Below, one piece after another: positions 8,680-20,352 of a DNA stretch of 41,071 bases (positions are counted from its first letter, which is position 1; each line of letters starts with the position of its first letter). Origin of the DNA: an uncultured Paracoccus sp. (GTDB taxonomy: Bacteria; Pseudomonadota; Alphaproteobacteria; Rhodobacterales; Rhodobacteraceae); the NCBI RefSeq assembly GCF_945915435.1, contig NZ_CAMEFG010000035.1, forward strand, positions 1 to 41,071, given 5' to 3'. Both the position numbers and the translations under genes were made by a program. Below the pieces are notes generated by a model, which did no database searches, was not told the DNA's origin, and saw nothing but the letters and a program-made list of their open reading frames with translations.

Positions 8680-9444
8680 ATGCGTATCGGGATCGGATAT
8701 CTGGCCGCTGCTTTTGCGCTGACCGCCGGGGCTGCGGTTGCGGATGAGCGGTTGCATAGCTGCGAGACCTCGTTGCAGGGGGTTCGGACCGAGGTGAACT
8801 ATGTCCGCGACGAGGCCTATTTCGCCAATGTCGGCAGGGTCGAGCATCGCTTTTCGCGCTTCGGCAAGGTGAGTTGTCCCGGCTATGTGACCCTGCGCGA
8901 GATCTTGCGGCGCAACGGGATGGAGGATGACGGCAATTATTGCCTGCTGTGGGACCGCAAGAACGACACCTATGTCGGCGCACAGGTGGGGCAGCGGCGT
9001 GGCAATGCGGTTTGCGCCAAAGGCTTTTGCGAGCGGGTCAATGCCGCCAAGGCTGCGAGCTTGCAGGGCGGGCAGGCGATGGCGATGGCGGGGGTCGAGG
9101 CGGTGACGCAGCGGCCCGGCGCTGCGCTGCTGAGCGTGGCGACCGGCGACATGGCCGCGAAGATCGAGGGGGCGGGGGCGGTTGCCTCGGGGCTGGCCAG
9201 TTCCCCGGTCGTGGCGGGGGCGGTCCTGGTTGGCGCGGCGGCGACGGGCGGCGCGCTGTGGTATTGCGCTGACGGTGCCGAGGAGGCGTCCATCGCTGAC
9301 CAGCCCCTGTCCGTGCCCGAGCCATATGTTCCGCAGCCCGAGGATTTCCCGCCCGGAACGATGCTGCCTTCCGGGGCGGGGCAGGACGATGTGGTCTGGT
9401 CATCGCCCTTGCCGCCCCCTGCGGATGAGGGTGCCGCGGAATGA
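8680..9444 (+). CDS. secreted cysteine-containing protein of unknown function
   Basis: Not recognised. The 254-residue protein starts at ATG 8680 behind GGAAAGGGA. Residues 1-21 are a signal peptide ending near AVA|DERL. The mature N-terminal half has six or more cysteines (SCETS, VSCPGY, NYCLLW, AVCAKGFC), so disulfides in the periplasm are likely. Residues about 118-190 are rich in Ala, Gly and Val, with a hydrophobic stretch VAGAVLVGAAATGGALWYC near residue 175-195 that could insert in a membrane. The tail is acidic and proline-rich (SVPEPYVPQPEDFPPGT). A bidirectional hairpin shared with acnA follows immediately. Confidence 0.75.
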   Translation: MRIGIGYLAAAFALTAGAAVADERLHSCETSLQGVRTEVNYVRDEAYFANVGRVEHRFSRFGKVSCPGYVTLREILRRNGMEDDGNYCLLWDRKNDTYVGAQVGQRRGNAVCAKGFCERVNAAKAASLQGGQAMAMAGVEAVTQRPGAALLSVATGDMAAKIEGAGAVASGLASSPVVAGAVLVGAAATGGALWYCADGAEEASIADQPLSVPEPYVPQPEDFPPGTMLPSGAGQDDVVWSSPLPPPADEGAAE

Positions 9445-9473
9445 AAAAGGCCCCGGCTATCTGCCGGGGCCTT
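9444..9473 (-). terminator. acnA terminator (bidirectional hairpin)
   Basis: AAGGCCCCGGC (9447-9457) pairs perfectly with GCCGGGGCCTT (9463-9473) around a 5-base loop. On the - strand the stem runs into five U (9448-9444), a classic intrinsic terminator 22 bases after acnA. It touches the stop codon of the convergent + strand gene and may end that transcript too. Confidence 0.9.
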
Positions 9474-9494
9474 GTCGCTCGCATTCCCTCGCGG

Positions 9495-12251
<2,757 letters not shown>

Positions 12252-12349
12252 GGCTCGGCTCCCCTGATGTGGCAAAGGTGGCTGTTCGCAATCTGACAGC
12301 CATTTGCGCCTTTTCGTCGAATGGTGCAAGGGTCAGGCCGGAAAATAAT

Positions 12350-12365
12350 GTATGCTATGGTATGC
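12350..12365. promoter_or_regulatory. direct repeat in the acnA / DUF1223 intergenic region
   Basis: GTATGC occurs at 12350-12355 and 12360-12365, one helical turn apart, with TATG between. It lies 99 bases upstream of the acnA start in an AT-richer stretch that includes AAAATAATG. The spacing suits a dimeric regulator bound to one face of the helix. No known consensus (Irr, RirA, IscR) was recognised. The rest of 12252-12512 shows no gene. Confidence 0.35.
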
Positions 12366-12512
12366 AGACGATACCCGCCGGGCGATTTGTTGCCGTCGTG
12401 TCACGCTCATGTGGCGATTGCGCCATGCTAACAAAGCCTTGATTTGGAATTTCGGCCCCGAACTCATTAGTTGGAGGCAGCGAAAGATGGCCTTTCCCCC
12501 GGACAGGAGCAT

Positions 12513-13577
12513 ATGGATTCCGTTTCCAGAATGAATCATTCCCGCGAAACCGGGCGCTGGCTTGGCGCGCTGCTGCTCAGCGGCGTGCTGGCGCTGACGG
12601 CATTGGGCGGGCCGGTTTCGGCGCAGCAGGCGCAGGACGAACCTGCCGGGGCGACGCAAGGGGCGCTTGACGCCCCGGCTGATCCCGGTGGTCCCGATTC
12701 CGGTGGTCCCGCTGATCCCGGTCCCGATACCCCCGGTCCCGATGGAGATGTCGGGCTGATCGAGGCGCCCGCCGGGGTGGCCGGGGTCGCGGCCTCGGCC
12801 CTTGGGGAAAGCGCGCAGCCGCAAGGCGGCGCCGAATTCTTCGGCAGCCCCCCTGCCGCCGAGCCTGCGATGGACGCGCTGCCCCTGGCCTCGGGTCCGA
12901 TGGTCCACCCGCCCGTGGTGGTCGAGCTTTTCACCTCGCAGGGCTGTTCGTCCTGTCCGCCCGCAGACGGCCTGCTGGCCGAACTGTCGAACCGCCCGGA
13001 CATCCTGGCGCTGTCGTGGCATGTCGATTACTGGGATTATCTGGGTTGGGCCGACGAATTCGCCCGGCCCGAGTTCACGCGCAGGCAAAAGGACTATGCC
13101 CGCGCGGCGGGCGAGCGTTCGATCTACACCCCCCAGATGCTGGTCGGCGGGTCCGAGACGCTGCTGCGGGTCCGCCCCGCCGACCTGATGGCGCTGATCG
13201 ATGATCACATGGCCCGCCCGGTCGCGGTTTCCGTCACCGCCACCGGCTCGGGCGATGCCTATCAGATCGAACTGACCCCGCGCATCCGCCCGCGCCACGA
13301 TATCGCCATCCTGCTGGTGCGCTATGCGCCCGAGCGCAGCATCCATATCCGCGCGGGCGAAAACAGCGACCGCAACCTGGTTTACCGCAATGTCGTGCTG
13401 TCGATGGACCAGATCGCCACCTGGGACGGGCGTGCGCCGCTGCGGCTGAACGTCACCGCTGCGGCGACCGCGGACGAAACCTATCCCGACGATACCCGCC
13501 ACGCGATCCTGGCCCAGCAGCTTGGCCGCAAGGACCAGCCTTCGGGGCCGATCTTCGCGGCGATCAAGCTGGACTGA
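12513..13577 (+). CDS. DUF1223 family secreted thioredoxin-like protein
   Basis: A 354-residue exported protein. After the signal segment (hydrophobic GALLLSGVLALTALGG, cleavage near VSA|QQ) comes a disordered spacer of about 90 residues rich in Pro, Gly, Asp and Ala. The DUF1223 domain fills the rest, starting PPVVVELFTSQGCSSCPPADGLLAEL, whose CSSC resembles a thioredoxin CxxC site, followed by LSWHVDYWDYLGW and IYTPQMLVGG. The family is common in alphaproteobacteria and its role is unsettled; a redox function is an inference. The start at 12513 is chosen because AGGAG (12505-12509) is close upstream, though the spacing is short; ATG 12531 is an alternative. yciB follows after 69 bases. Confidence 0.85.
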   Translation: MDSVSRMNHSRETGRWLGALLLSGVLALTALGGPVSAQQAQDEPAGATQGALDAPADPGGPDSGGPADPGPDTPGPDGDVGLIEAPAGVAGVAASALGESAQPQGGAEFFGSPPAAEPAMDALPLASGPMVHPPVVVELFTSQGCSSCPPADGLLAELSNRPDILALSWHVDYWDYLGWADEFARPEFTRRQKDYARAAGERSIYTPQMLVGGSETLLRVRPADLMALIDDHMARPVAVSVTATGSGDAYQIELTPRIRPRHDIAILLVRYAPERSIHIRAGENSDRNLVYRNVVLSMDQIATWDGRAPLRLNVTAAATADETYPDDTRHAILAQQLGRKDQPSGPIFAAIKLD

Positions 13578-13646
13578 GGCAGGGCGGCTTGCGATCCGCC
13601 GCCGGATGCGGGACAACGCCACAACCCCGAGGATCCCGAGGAAAAC

Positions 13647-14273
13647 ATGACCGACACCCGCACCGTCGCACCCTGGCTGAAATCCGCGTTGGAGCTTGGC
13701 CCCGCGCTGCTGTTCTTCGCCGTCTTCCTGCTGATGCGCGAGCGGGTGGTGAACCTGTGGGGCATCGACTACCAGGGCTTCATCATCGCCACGATCGTCT
13801 TCGTTCCGGTGCAGGTGGCGGCGACGCTGGTCTTGTGGCGGCTGTCGGGCAGGCTGTCGGCGATGCAGGTGATGACGCTGGTGCTGGTCGTCGTCTTCGG
13901 CGGGCTGACCGCATGGCTCAACGATCCCCGCTTTTTCGAGATGAAGCCGACGATCCTCTACCTGTTCTTTGCCGCCGTGCTTGGCCTTGGGCTGGCGCTG
14001 CGCAAGAACTGGCTGAGCTTCGTCTTTTCCGATGCCTTTCCCATGACGCCCGAGGGATGGCGCATCCTGACCATCCGCCTGACGCTGCTGTTCGTCGCGA
14101 TGGCCGGGGCCAATGAATTCGTGCGCCATATGATGTCGCAAACGGCGTGGGTCTATTTCAAGACCTTCGGCATCATCATCATCATGTTCGCCTTCTTCAT
14201 GCTGAACGCCCGCCTGTTCGAGCGTTACGCCATCCGCCCCAAGGACGGCCCCGAAAACGGTCGCGATGCCTGA
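13647..14273 (+). CDS. yciB: YciB family inner-membrane protein
   Basis: A 208-residue integral membrane protein of the YciB/IspZ family, linked in enterobacteria to envelope and septum integrity. It has about five or six hydrophobic segments (for example LGPALLFFAVFLL, FIIATIVFVPVQVAATLVL, TILYLFFAAVLGLGLAL, and FGIIIIMFAFFML). Family signatures are KPTILYLFFA and the region around WAFTIRLTL-like RILTIRLTLLFVAMAGANEFV. The ATG at 13647 follows GAGGAAAAC. It is flanked on the same strand by the DUF1223 gene and metZ with gaps of 69 and 75 bases, so co-transcription is possible. Confidence 0.9.
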   Translation: MTDTRTVAPWLKSALELGPALLFFAVFLLMRERVVNLWGIDYQGFIIATIVFVPVQVAATLVLWRLSGRLSAMQVMTLVLVVVFGGLTAWLNDPRFFEMKPTILYLFFAAVLGLGLALRKNWLSFVFSDAFPMTPEGWRILTIRLTLLFVAMAGANEFVRHMMSQTAWVYFKTFGIIIIMFAFFMLNARLFERYAIRPKDGPENGRDA

Positions 14274-14348
14274 CGGGACCCGCGCCCTTGCGCCCGGCCC
14301 GGCGCAGGAGTAACCCGGCGCAAGCGCCAGATCATCAGGATAACCGCC

Positions 14349-15548
14349 ATGTCCAGCGACGAAAAACGCCCCGAAGGCCAGCAACCCCTGCATCCGCGCA
14401 CCCGCGCCGTCCACCACGGCACCCGCCGCAGCCAATACGGCGAGATGGCCGAGGCGCTGTTCATGACCCAGGGCTTCGCCTACGATTCCGCCGAACAGGC
14501 CGAGCAGCGTTTCATCGCCTCGGGACCGGACGAATTCATCTATGCCCGCTACGGCAACCCCACCAGCCGCATGTTCGAGGATCGCGTCGCCGACCTGGAA
14601 GGGACCGAGGACGCCTTTGCCACCGCCAGCGGCATGGCCGCCGTCAACGGTGCGCTGATGAGCATGGTCAAGCCGGGCGATCATGTCGTTTCGGCGCGCG
14701 CGCTGTTCGGGTCCTGCCTCTATGTGCTGGATATCCTGACCCGCTTCGGGGTCGAGGTCACCTATGTCGATGGCGCCGACCTGGACCAGTGGCGCGCGGC
14801 GGTGCGGCCCGGCACCAGGGCGGTGTTCTTCGAGACCGTCTCGAACCCGACGCTGGAGGTGGTCGATATTGCCGGTGTGGCCGAAATCGCCCATGCCGCC
14901 GGCGCGATGGTGGTCGTGGACAACGTCTTTGCCACCCCCGTCTTTTCGCGCGCGGCAAGCCAGGGCGCCGATGTCGTGGTCTATTCCGCGACCAAGCACA
15001 TCGACGGCTCGGGCCGCTGCCTGGGCGGGCTGATCTGCGGGACGCGCCAGTTCGTCCGCGAGGTGGCCGAGCCTTACCTGAAACATACCGGCGGCGCGAT
15101 CAGCCCCTTCAACGCATGGCTGATGCTGGGCGGCCTGTCCACGCTGGACCTGCGCGTGCGCGCGCAGGCCGATGCCGCCGCTCGTATCGCGCAGGCCCTG
15201 CAAGGGCATCCGGGGCTGGCGCGGGTCATCTATCCCGGCCTTGCCGACCATCCCCAGCATGATCTGGCCATGCGCCAGATGGGGTCGGGCGGCACGATGA
15301 TCGCCATCGACACCGGCAGCAAGGATGCCGCCTTCCGGGCGATGAACCGGATGCGGATCTTCAAGATCTCGAACAATCTGGGCGACGCCAAGTCGATCGC
15401 CACCCATCCCGCGACCACCACGCACCAGCGCCTGTCCGACGAGGTGCGCGCCGGATTGGGCATCACGCCGGGTCTTTTGCGCCTGTCGGTCGGGCTGGAA
15501 GATCACGGCGACCTGACCGCCGACCTGTTGCAGGCGATCGAAGGCTAG
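14349..15548 (+). CDS. metZ: O-succinylhomoserine sulfhydrylase
   Basis: PLP enzyme that makes homocysteine directly from O-succinylhomoserine and sulfide in methionine synthesis. The 399-residue protein belongs to the Cys/Met metabolism family. The PLP lysine is Lys216 in VYSATKHIDGSGRCLGG. Other markers are YARYGNPTSRMFEDRVADLEG, ATASGMAAVN and the aspartate in VVVDNVFATP. The ATSATK-like motif with HIDGSGR favours MetZ over cystathionine gamma-synthase, but acetyl-homoserine use cannot be excluded. The ATG at 14349 follows CAGGATAACC. A SAM-II riboswitch, often found before such genes in alphaproteobacteria, was looked for in the 75-base leader and not seen. It complements the metNIQ importer in the same window. 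Confidence 0.93.
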   Translation: MSSDEKRPEGQQPLHPRTRAVHHGTRRSQYGEMAEALFMTQGFAYDSAEQAEQRFIASGPDEFIYARYGNPTSRMFEDRVADLEGTEDAFATASGMAAVNGALMSMVKPGDHVVSARALFGSCLYVLDILTRFGVEVTYVDGADLDQWRAAVRPGTRAVFFETVSNPTLEVVDIAGVAEIAHAAGAMVVVDNVFATPVFSRAASQGADVVVYSATKHIDGSGRCLGGLICGTRQFVREVAEPYLKHTGGAISPFNAWLMLGGLSTLDLRVRAQADAAARIAQALQGHPGLARVIYPGLADHPQHDLAMRQMGSGGTMIAIDTGSKDAAFRAMNRMRIFKISNNLGDAKSIATHPATTTHQRLSDEVRAGLGITPGLLRLSVGLEDHGDLTADLLQAIEG

Positions 15549-15636
15549 GCAGGAAAACGGCCGGGGGCTTCCCTTTGCCGCCGCCCCTCACCATATTGGA
15601 CCCCGACCCGTCGTCCGGCAAGGAAAAGAGAGTGCC

Positions 15637-16599
15637 ATGACCCATGCCCGGCCCGTCAACACGGTGCTTCCCGTCTACAGCCGCGAATATCCGCAGGATT
15701 TCCGGGTAGACGACGCCTATCGCGCCACGCTGCCCGACTTGCAGAACGGCCCGGCCAGCCTGATCGTGGGCGCGAACCGGCCGATCCAGCATGTCGGCAT
15801 ATCCGACTTTCGCCTGCCGATCCGCTACCAGACCCGCGAGGGGGGCGAACTGGTGCTGGAAACCAGCGTCACCGGCACCGTCAGCCTGGAAGCCGACCGC
15901 AAGGGCATCAACATGAGCCGGATCATGCGGTCCTTCTACAACCACGCCGACAAGTCCTGTTCGATGGATGTGCTGGCGGGGGCGGTGGACGACTACAAGA
16001 CCGACCTGGACAGTTTCGACGCACGCATCCAGATGCGGTTCAGCTATCCGATGCGGGTCGAATCGCTGCGCTCGGGCCTGTCGGGCTGGCAATATTACGA
16101 TATCGCGATGGAACTGATCGACACCGCCGGGCAGCGGCTGCGGATCATGCATTTCGACTATGTCTATTCGTCCACCTGCCCCTGTTCGCTGGAATTGTCC
16201 GAACATGCCCGCAATGAGCGTGGCCAACTTGCGACACCGCATTCGCAGCGCTCCATCGCGCGGATCTCGGTCGTGATGGGGGGCGAGGAACGGCTGTGGT
16301 TCGAGGATATGGTGGACCTGTGCCGCGCCGCCGTGCCGACCGAAACCCAGGTCATGGTCAAGCGCGAGGACGAGCAGGCCTTCGCGGAACTGAACGCTGC
16401 GAACCCGATCTTTGTCGAGGATGCGGTGCGCACCTTCGCCGACCGGCTGCTGGCCGAACCGCGCATCGGCGATTTCCGCGTCGTGGCCAGCCATCAGGAA
16501 TCGCTGCATTCCCATGATGCCGTCAGCCTGCTGACGCAGGGGCCGACCTTTGCGCAATCCAGCCTTGACCCGATGACCTTTGCCGGGTTGCGGGCATAA
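15637..16599 (+). CDS. folE2: GTP cyclohydrolase FolE2 (type IB)
   Basis: Converts GTP to 7,8-dihydroneopterin triphosphate, the first step of folate synthesis. At 320 residues it fits the type IB family. The catalytic region SSTCPCSLELSEHARN has Cys181 and Cys183, followed by ATPHSQRS, equivalent to the PHMQRS-type motif of the family, and HQESLHSHDAVS near the C terminus. Type IB enzymes can use metals other than zinc, and in many bacteria folE2 is under Zur control. No Zur-like inverted repeat was recognised in the 88 bases upstream. The start follows AAGGAAAAGAGAG. It is on the same strand as metZ and a histidine phosphatase. Confidence 0.95.
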   Translation: MTHARPVNTVLPVYSREYPQDFRVDDAYRATLPDLQNGPASLIVGANRPIQHVGISDFRLPIRYQTREGGELVLETSVTGTVSLEADRKGINMSRIMRSFYNHADKSCSMDVLAGAVDDYKTDLDSFDARIQMRFSYPMRVESLRSGLSGWQYYDIAMELIDTAGQRLRIMHFDYVYSSTCPCSLELSEHARNERGQLATPHSQRSIARISVVMGGEERLWFEDMVDLCRAAVPTETQVMVKREDEQAFAELNAANPIFVEDAVRTFADRLLAEPRIGDFRVVASHQESLHSHDAVSLLTQGPTFAQSSLDPMTFAGLRA

Positions 16600-16635
16600 T
16601 ATTACGCTTGGGCCAGTTTTCTGCGAAGGCATGTA

Positions 16636-17199
16636 ATGTTTGATCTGTTCCTGCTGCGCCACGGCCAGACCGAATGGAATGTGCAGGGCCGTATGCAGGG
16701 CAGGCGCGATTCGCCCCTGACCGCGCTGGGAATCGCGCAGGCCCGGCGGCAGGCGCGGATCGTGGGCGACCTGTTGGCCGCGCGTCCCGACCTGGCGCTA
16801 TACGCCAGCCCGCTTGGCCGCGCCCGCGACACCGCCCGGATCGTCTTCGAAGGTATCCCTCCGACCTATGATGAGCGTCTGGCCGAAATCGACGTGGGCC
16901 GGTTTACCGGCCACCGGATCGAGGATATGCGCCTGAAATTCCCCGACCTTTTCCCACCCGACCGCCTGGGTTGGTATGACCGCACGCCGGGGGGTGAGGA
17001 TTTCGCGGCGCTTGCCCGGCGCACCCGCGCCTTTCTGGACGGGTTGGGCGGCCCGGCGGTGATCGTCACCCACGGGATCACGCTAAGGATGCTGCGGCTG
17101 ATCGCGATGGGCCTGCCGATGGGCGCCATCGGCCGGATGGCGGTGCGGCAAGGGGCGGTGCATGTGGTGTCGGGGGGCCGGCACCGTGTGCTGATGTGA
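16636..17199 (+). CDS. histidine phosphatase family protein
   Basis: A 187-residue phosphoglycerate-mutase-like phosphatase. The phosphorylated His lies in the N-terminal LLRHGQTEWN motif, with YASPLGRARDTA, the Glu-bearing LAEIDVGRFTG, and the second catalytic His in VIVTHGITLRML. The fold acts as a phosphatase on small phosphomolecules; the substrate cannot be named. Because folE2 ends 36 bases upstream on the same strand, a role removing phosphate from a folate or other cofactor intermediate is possible but speculative. Its 3' end faces the SufT-like gene with only 17 bases between the stop codons, and no terminator hairpin is visible there. Confidence 0.88.
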   Translation: MFDLFLLRHGQTEWNVQGRMQGRRDSPLTALGIAQARRQARIVGDLLAARPDLALYASPLGRARDTARIVFEGIPPTYDERLAEIDVGRFTGHRIEDMRLKFPDLFPPDRLGWYDRTPGGEDFAALARRTRAFLDGLGGPAVIVTHGITLRMLRLIAMGLPMGAIGRMAVRQGAVHVVSGGRHRVLM

Positions 17200-17216
17200 C
17201 GCCGCAGGCCCTGCCG

Positions 17217-17576
17217 TCAGATGAAGCCCAGTTCCAGCCGCGCCTCGTCGGACATCATCTCCATCCCCCATTGGGGCACGAAGGTCATCTCGACATCCAC
17301 CTGCTTGACGCCCGGCAGCGGCTCGATCGCATCGGCGACCCAGCCGGGCATCTCGCCCGCGACGGGGCAGCCGGGCGCGGTCAGGGTCATGACGACGCGG
17401 ACGGCGTTGTCGTCGCCGATCTCGATCGTGTAGATCAGCCCCAGATCGTAGATATTCACCGGGATTTCAGGGTCATAGACGCTTCGGCACGCCTCGACCA
17501 CCGCATCGTAGAGCGGGTGTTCGGTGGTCGAAGGCGCGATCAGCGGGGCGCCCTCGGGCAGCGGTTCAGAGGTCAT
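17217..17576 (-). CDS. SufT-like DUF59 (MIP18 family) protein
   Basis: A 119-residue protein of the MIP18/DUF59 family, whose members help mature Fe-S proteins. The core EACRSVYDPEIPVNIYDLGLIYTIEI and VVMTLTAPGCPVAGEMPGWV, with its conserved Cys in GCP, are characteristic, and PQWGMEMMSDEARLELGFI is the usual end. The start at ATG 17576 follows GGGGA; a frame reaching 17924 runs through the porin gene and is not credible. In Rhodobacteraceae such genes usually sit in the suf operon beside an A-type carrier; here no suf gene is adjacent and the A-type carrier is 11 kb away. Confidence 0.9.
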   Translation of the reverse strand: MTSEPLPEGAPLIAPSTTEHPLYDAVVEACRSVYDPEIPVNIYDLGLIYTIEIGDDNAVRVVMTLTAPGCPVAGEMPGWVADAIEPLPGVKQVDVEMTFVPQWGMEMMSDEARLELGFI

Positions 17577-17652
17577 GGGCCGGGTCCCCGTAAATTTCAG
17601 TTCGTGCAAAGATATAAGCAGCCCGCCCGCCGGGGTCCAGAGCCGGGCGCGG

Positions 17653-18387
17653 TCAGAAACGGAAGTCGAAACGCCGCACCACGCCCAGCTTGACGCTGGG
17701 TTCGCCCCTGGACTGGACCAGCGGAGAATCCGAGGCGTCGCCCAGCAGGCGGGTGTATTCCACCCCTCCCAGCAGGGCGATGCTGGGCGAGACGGCATAG
17801 CGCGCCTCGACCCCAAGCGAGGCGGCATAGATCCCGCCGCCGGGCGTATAGGCGGAATAGGCGGTGTTGGGTGCCTCGGTGTCCGAGATGCCGAAATAGG
17901 TGCGGGTGAAGTCGCTGTCGGCAAAGCGCGCTTCGGCCCCGGTCCACAGCGTCAGCCGGTCCGAGGGGTCGAAACGGTATTTCGCGCCGAATTCGCCGGT
18001 CACGCCGCTGTGCCCGCCAAATCCCTTGCGCAGCGCGACATAGCTTTTCGTCTGGCCAAGGTCGTAGGACAGGCGCAGGCCGACCTCGCCCGCCGCGTCG
18101 ATGTCATCGGTGCCGGCCAGCGATTCGTGGTCGTCCTGATCGCGTCCGCTGACATAGCCGAAAGAGGGCAGTACCGAAAACCCGTCCGTCGTCGGGCCCG
18201 CCGCGCCGGGGCGGGTCAACTGGCCATTGCGCAGGATGAACCAGGGCGAGGCCTCGCTGTCAGAGGCGCCGGGATAGGCGGGGCCGTATTCCGCGCCGAT
18301 GCCGATGTCGGCCGACAGCACATAGCCGTCCAGACCCTGCGCCGCCAGAGGCGTCGACATCATCAGCAGGGCAACAAGATGGCGCAT
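17653..18387 (-). CDS. MipA/OmpV family outer-membrane protein
   Basis: A 244-residue predicted beta-barrel. A signal peptide covers about residues 1-17 (MRHLVALLMMSTPLAAQG). The mature part alternates short polar and aromatic strands, including the MipA-type YVLSADIGIGAEYGPAYPGASD near the start, AALRKG-like YVALRKGFGGHSG, and a terminal RRFDFRF with the C-terminal Phe used by the BAM complex. OmpV/MipA proteins act as scaffolds for peptidoglycan enzymes or as adhesins and porins; which applies here is unknown. The start codon is preceded by a duplicated AAGGATATT that supplies the ribosome binding site. It lies downstream of the ABC-F gene on the same strand. Confidence 0.88.
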   Translation of the reverse strand: MRHLVALLMMSTPLAAQGLDGYVLSADIGIGAEYGPAYPGASDSEASPWFILRNGQLTRPGAAGPTTDGFSVLPSFGYVSGRDQDDHESLAGTDDIDAAGEVGLRLSYDLGQTKSYVALRKGFGGHSGVTGEFGAKYRFDPSDRLTLWTGAEARFADSDFTRTYFGISDTEAPNTAYSAYTPGGGIYAASLGVEARYAVSPSIALLGGVEYTRLLGDASDSPLVQSRGEPSVKLGVVRRFDFRF

Positions 18388-18391
18388 CGCG

Positions 18392-18409
18392 AATATCCTT
18401 AATATCCTT
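18392..18409 (-). repeat. tandem 9-base repeat carrying the mipA ribosome binding site
   Basis: On the - strand AAGGATATT is repeated twice without a gap, at 18409-18401 and 18400-18392. The copy nearer the gene places AAGG nine bases from the ATG at 18387, a normal spacing. The other copy is 18 bases away. Confidence 0.75.
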
Positions 18410-18492
18410 GATCGGGAATCGGGGGCCGCTGGCGGATCACTGGCGGGAACAGCAGCGGGATGCCCCGCCGCGGGTCCCGACGCAAGGATTTT

Positions 18493-20352
18493 TCAGCCCC
18501 TCAGCGCATTTTCCAGCGATTCGAGTGCTTCCAGCCACAGTGCTTCCGCGCGGATCATGGCCTCGCTGGCCTCGGCATGCTTGCGGCCCCATTTCTCGGC
18601 CTCAAAGGCGTCGTCATAGGTGGTCGGATCGGCCAGGATCGCGTCCAGCTTGGCCAGCATGGCGGTCAGCTTCTCGACCCGTTCCTCGGCCTTGCGGGCC
18701 TTGGCGCGCAGTTCCAGGACCTGCTCGCGCGGGGGGCGGGCGGGCTTGGTTTCCGCCGGTCTCCGTGAGCGCGCCGGTTCGGGTCGGGTATCGTCGCCCG
18801 ACAGCAGCAACCGGCGATAGGCATCCAGGTCGTCCTGATAGGGGCGCACCTCGCCGTCCGCGACCAGCCACAGCCGGTCCGCGACCAGGTTCAGCAAATG
18901 CATGTCGTGACTGACCAGCACCACCGCGCCGGTGTAATCGTTCAGCGCCTCGGTCAGCGCCTCGCGCGATTCGATGTCCAGGTGGTTGGTCGGCTCGTCC
19001 AGGATCAGCAGATGCGGCGCGTCGATGGTGGCCAGCAGCAAGGACAGCCGCGCCTTTTGCCCGCCCGACAGCGCGCGCACCTGCGTTTCCGCCTGATCCG
19101 CCATCAGCCCGAAGCCCGCCAGCCGCGCGCGCAGCTTGGCCGGGGCCTCTTCCGGGCGCAGGCGGCGGACGTGGTCCAGCGGGGTTTCGTCCAGCTCCAG
19201 CTCATCGACCTGGTGCTGCGCGAAATAGCCGATGCGCAGCTTGGGCGATTGGGTGATGCGCCCTTCCAGCGGGGGCAGCCTGCCGGACAGCAGCTTGGAC
19301 AGCGTCGATTTCCCTTGCCCGTTGCGGCCCAGCAGGGCGATGCGGTCGTCCTGGTCGATGCGCAGGTTCAGCCGGCGCAGCACCGCGCGCCCGTCATAGC
19401 CGGTGCTGACGCCGTCCAGCAGCACGATCGGCGGCGAAAGCTGTTCGGGCTGCGGGAAGGTGAAGCGGTGCAGCTTGGCTTCCTCGGGGGCGGTGATCGG
19501 CTCCATCCGCTCCAGCATCTTGACGCGGGCCTGCGCCTGCCGGGCCTTGGACGCCTTGGCGCGGAAGCGGTCCACGAAGCTTTGCAGATGGGCGCGGCGG
19601 GCGTCCTGTTTCTTGGCCTCGGCCGCTTGCAGGGCGCGCTTTTCGGCGCGGGTGCGCGCGAATGTGTCGTAGCCGCCGGAATACAGCACCAGCTTGCGGT
19701 CTTCCAGGTGCAGGATATGGCCGACCGCGCGGTTCAGCAGGTCGCGGTCGTGGCTGATGACGATGACCGTATGCGGATAGCGCGCCAGGTAGCTTTCCAG
19801 CCAGAGCGCGCCTTCGAGGTCCAGATAGTTGGTCGGCTCGTCCAGCAGCAGCAGGTCGGGCTGCGAAAACAGCACGCCCGCCAGCGCGACGCGCATCCGC
19901 CAGCCGCCGGAATAATCGCTGGTCGGGCGGGCCTGGTCCTGCGTCGAAAAGCCAAGGCCGCGCAGGATGGTGGCGGCGCGCGCCTCGGCCGACCAGGCGT
20001 CGATGTCGGCCAGCCGCGTCTGGATCTCGGCGATGCGCGTCGGGTCGGTCTCGGTCTGGGACTGGGCCAGCAGGCGGGCGCGTTCGGTGTCGGCGGCCAG
20101 CACGGTCTCCAGCACGCTGGTGGCTGTGCCCGGCGCCTCTTGCGCGACGCCGCCGATGCGTGCGCGGGCGGGGGTCGAGATCTCGCCGCCGTCCAGCGCA
20201 AGCTCGCCCCGGATCAGGCGGAACAGGGTCGTCTTGCCCGCGCCGTTCGGCCCGACAAGGCCGACCTTGTGCCCGGTCGGGATCACCGCCGAGGCATGTT
20301 CGAACAGCGGCCTGCCCGCGATGGAATAGGATATGTCGTCGATACGCAGCAT
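18493..20352 (-). CDS. ABC-F family ATP-binding protein (YheS/Uup type)
   Basis: A 619-residue soluble protein with two ABC ATPase domains and no membrane part, as in ABC-F translation factors. Domain 1 has Walker [10 protein letters not shown] near residue 34, signature YSGGWRMR and [12 protein letters not shown]. Domain 2 has Walker [10 protein letters not shown], signature LSGGQKAR and [12 protein letters not shown]. The linker between them ([22 protein letters not shown]) is charged and helical, and the C-terminal 80 residues form a predicted coiled coil ([24 protein letters not shown]). Such proteins act at the ribosomal E site. The ATG at 20352 begins the conserved [11 protein letters not shown]. 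It diverges from ndk. Confidence 0.93.
   Translation of the reverse strand: MLRIDDISYSIAGRPLFEHASAVIPTGHKVGLVGPNGAGKTTLFRLIRGELALDGGEISTPARARIGGVAQEAPGTATSVLETVLAADTERARLLAQSQTETDPTRIAEIQTRLADIDAWSAEARAATILRGLGFSTQDQARPTSDYSGGWRMRVALAGVLFSQPDLLLLDEPTNYLDLEGALWLESYLARYPHTVIVISHDRDLLNRAVGHILHLEDRKLVLYSGGYDTFARTRAEKRALQAAEAKKQDARRAHLQSFVDRFRAKASKARQAQARVKMLERMEPITAPEEAKLHRFTFPQPEQLSPPIVLLDGVSTGYDGRAVLRRLNLRIDQDDRIALLGRNGQGKSTLSKLLSGRLPPLEGRITQSPKLRIGYFAQHQVDELELDETPLDHVRRLRPEEAPAKLRARLAGFGLMADQAETQVRALSGGQKARLSLLLATIDAPHLLILDEPTNHLDIESREALTEALNDYTGAVVLVSHDMHLLNLVADRLWLVADGEVRPYQDDLDAYRRLLLSGDDTRPEPARSRRPAETKPARPPREQVLELRAKARKAEERVEKLTAMLAKLDAILADPTTYDDAFEAEKWGRKHAEASEAMIRAEALWLEALESLENALRG

Noticed and set aside
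12352..12534. 60-residue open frame in the acnA / DUF1223 gap
   Set aside because: No ribosome binding site, unusual composition (many Trp, Arg, Cys) and overlap with the DUF1223 start and the candidate regulatory repeat.
14274..14348. SAM-II or similar riboswitch before metZ
   Set aside because: The 75-base gap has no SAM-II core or pseudoknot elements; only a short GGCGC-AA-GCGCC palindrome with a loop too small to form in full.
12333..15506. Open frame of 1057 codons on the - strand
   Set aside because: It lies opposite the DUF1223, yciB and metZ genes, which have clear motifs. It shows no domain and is rich in Arg, Gly, His and Gln, as expected for the reverse frame of GC-biased codons.
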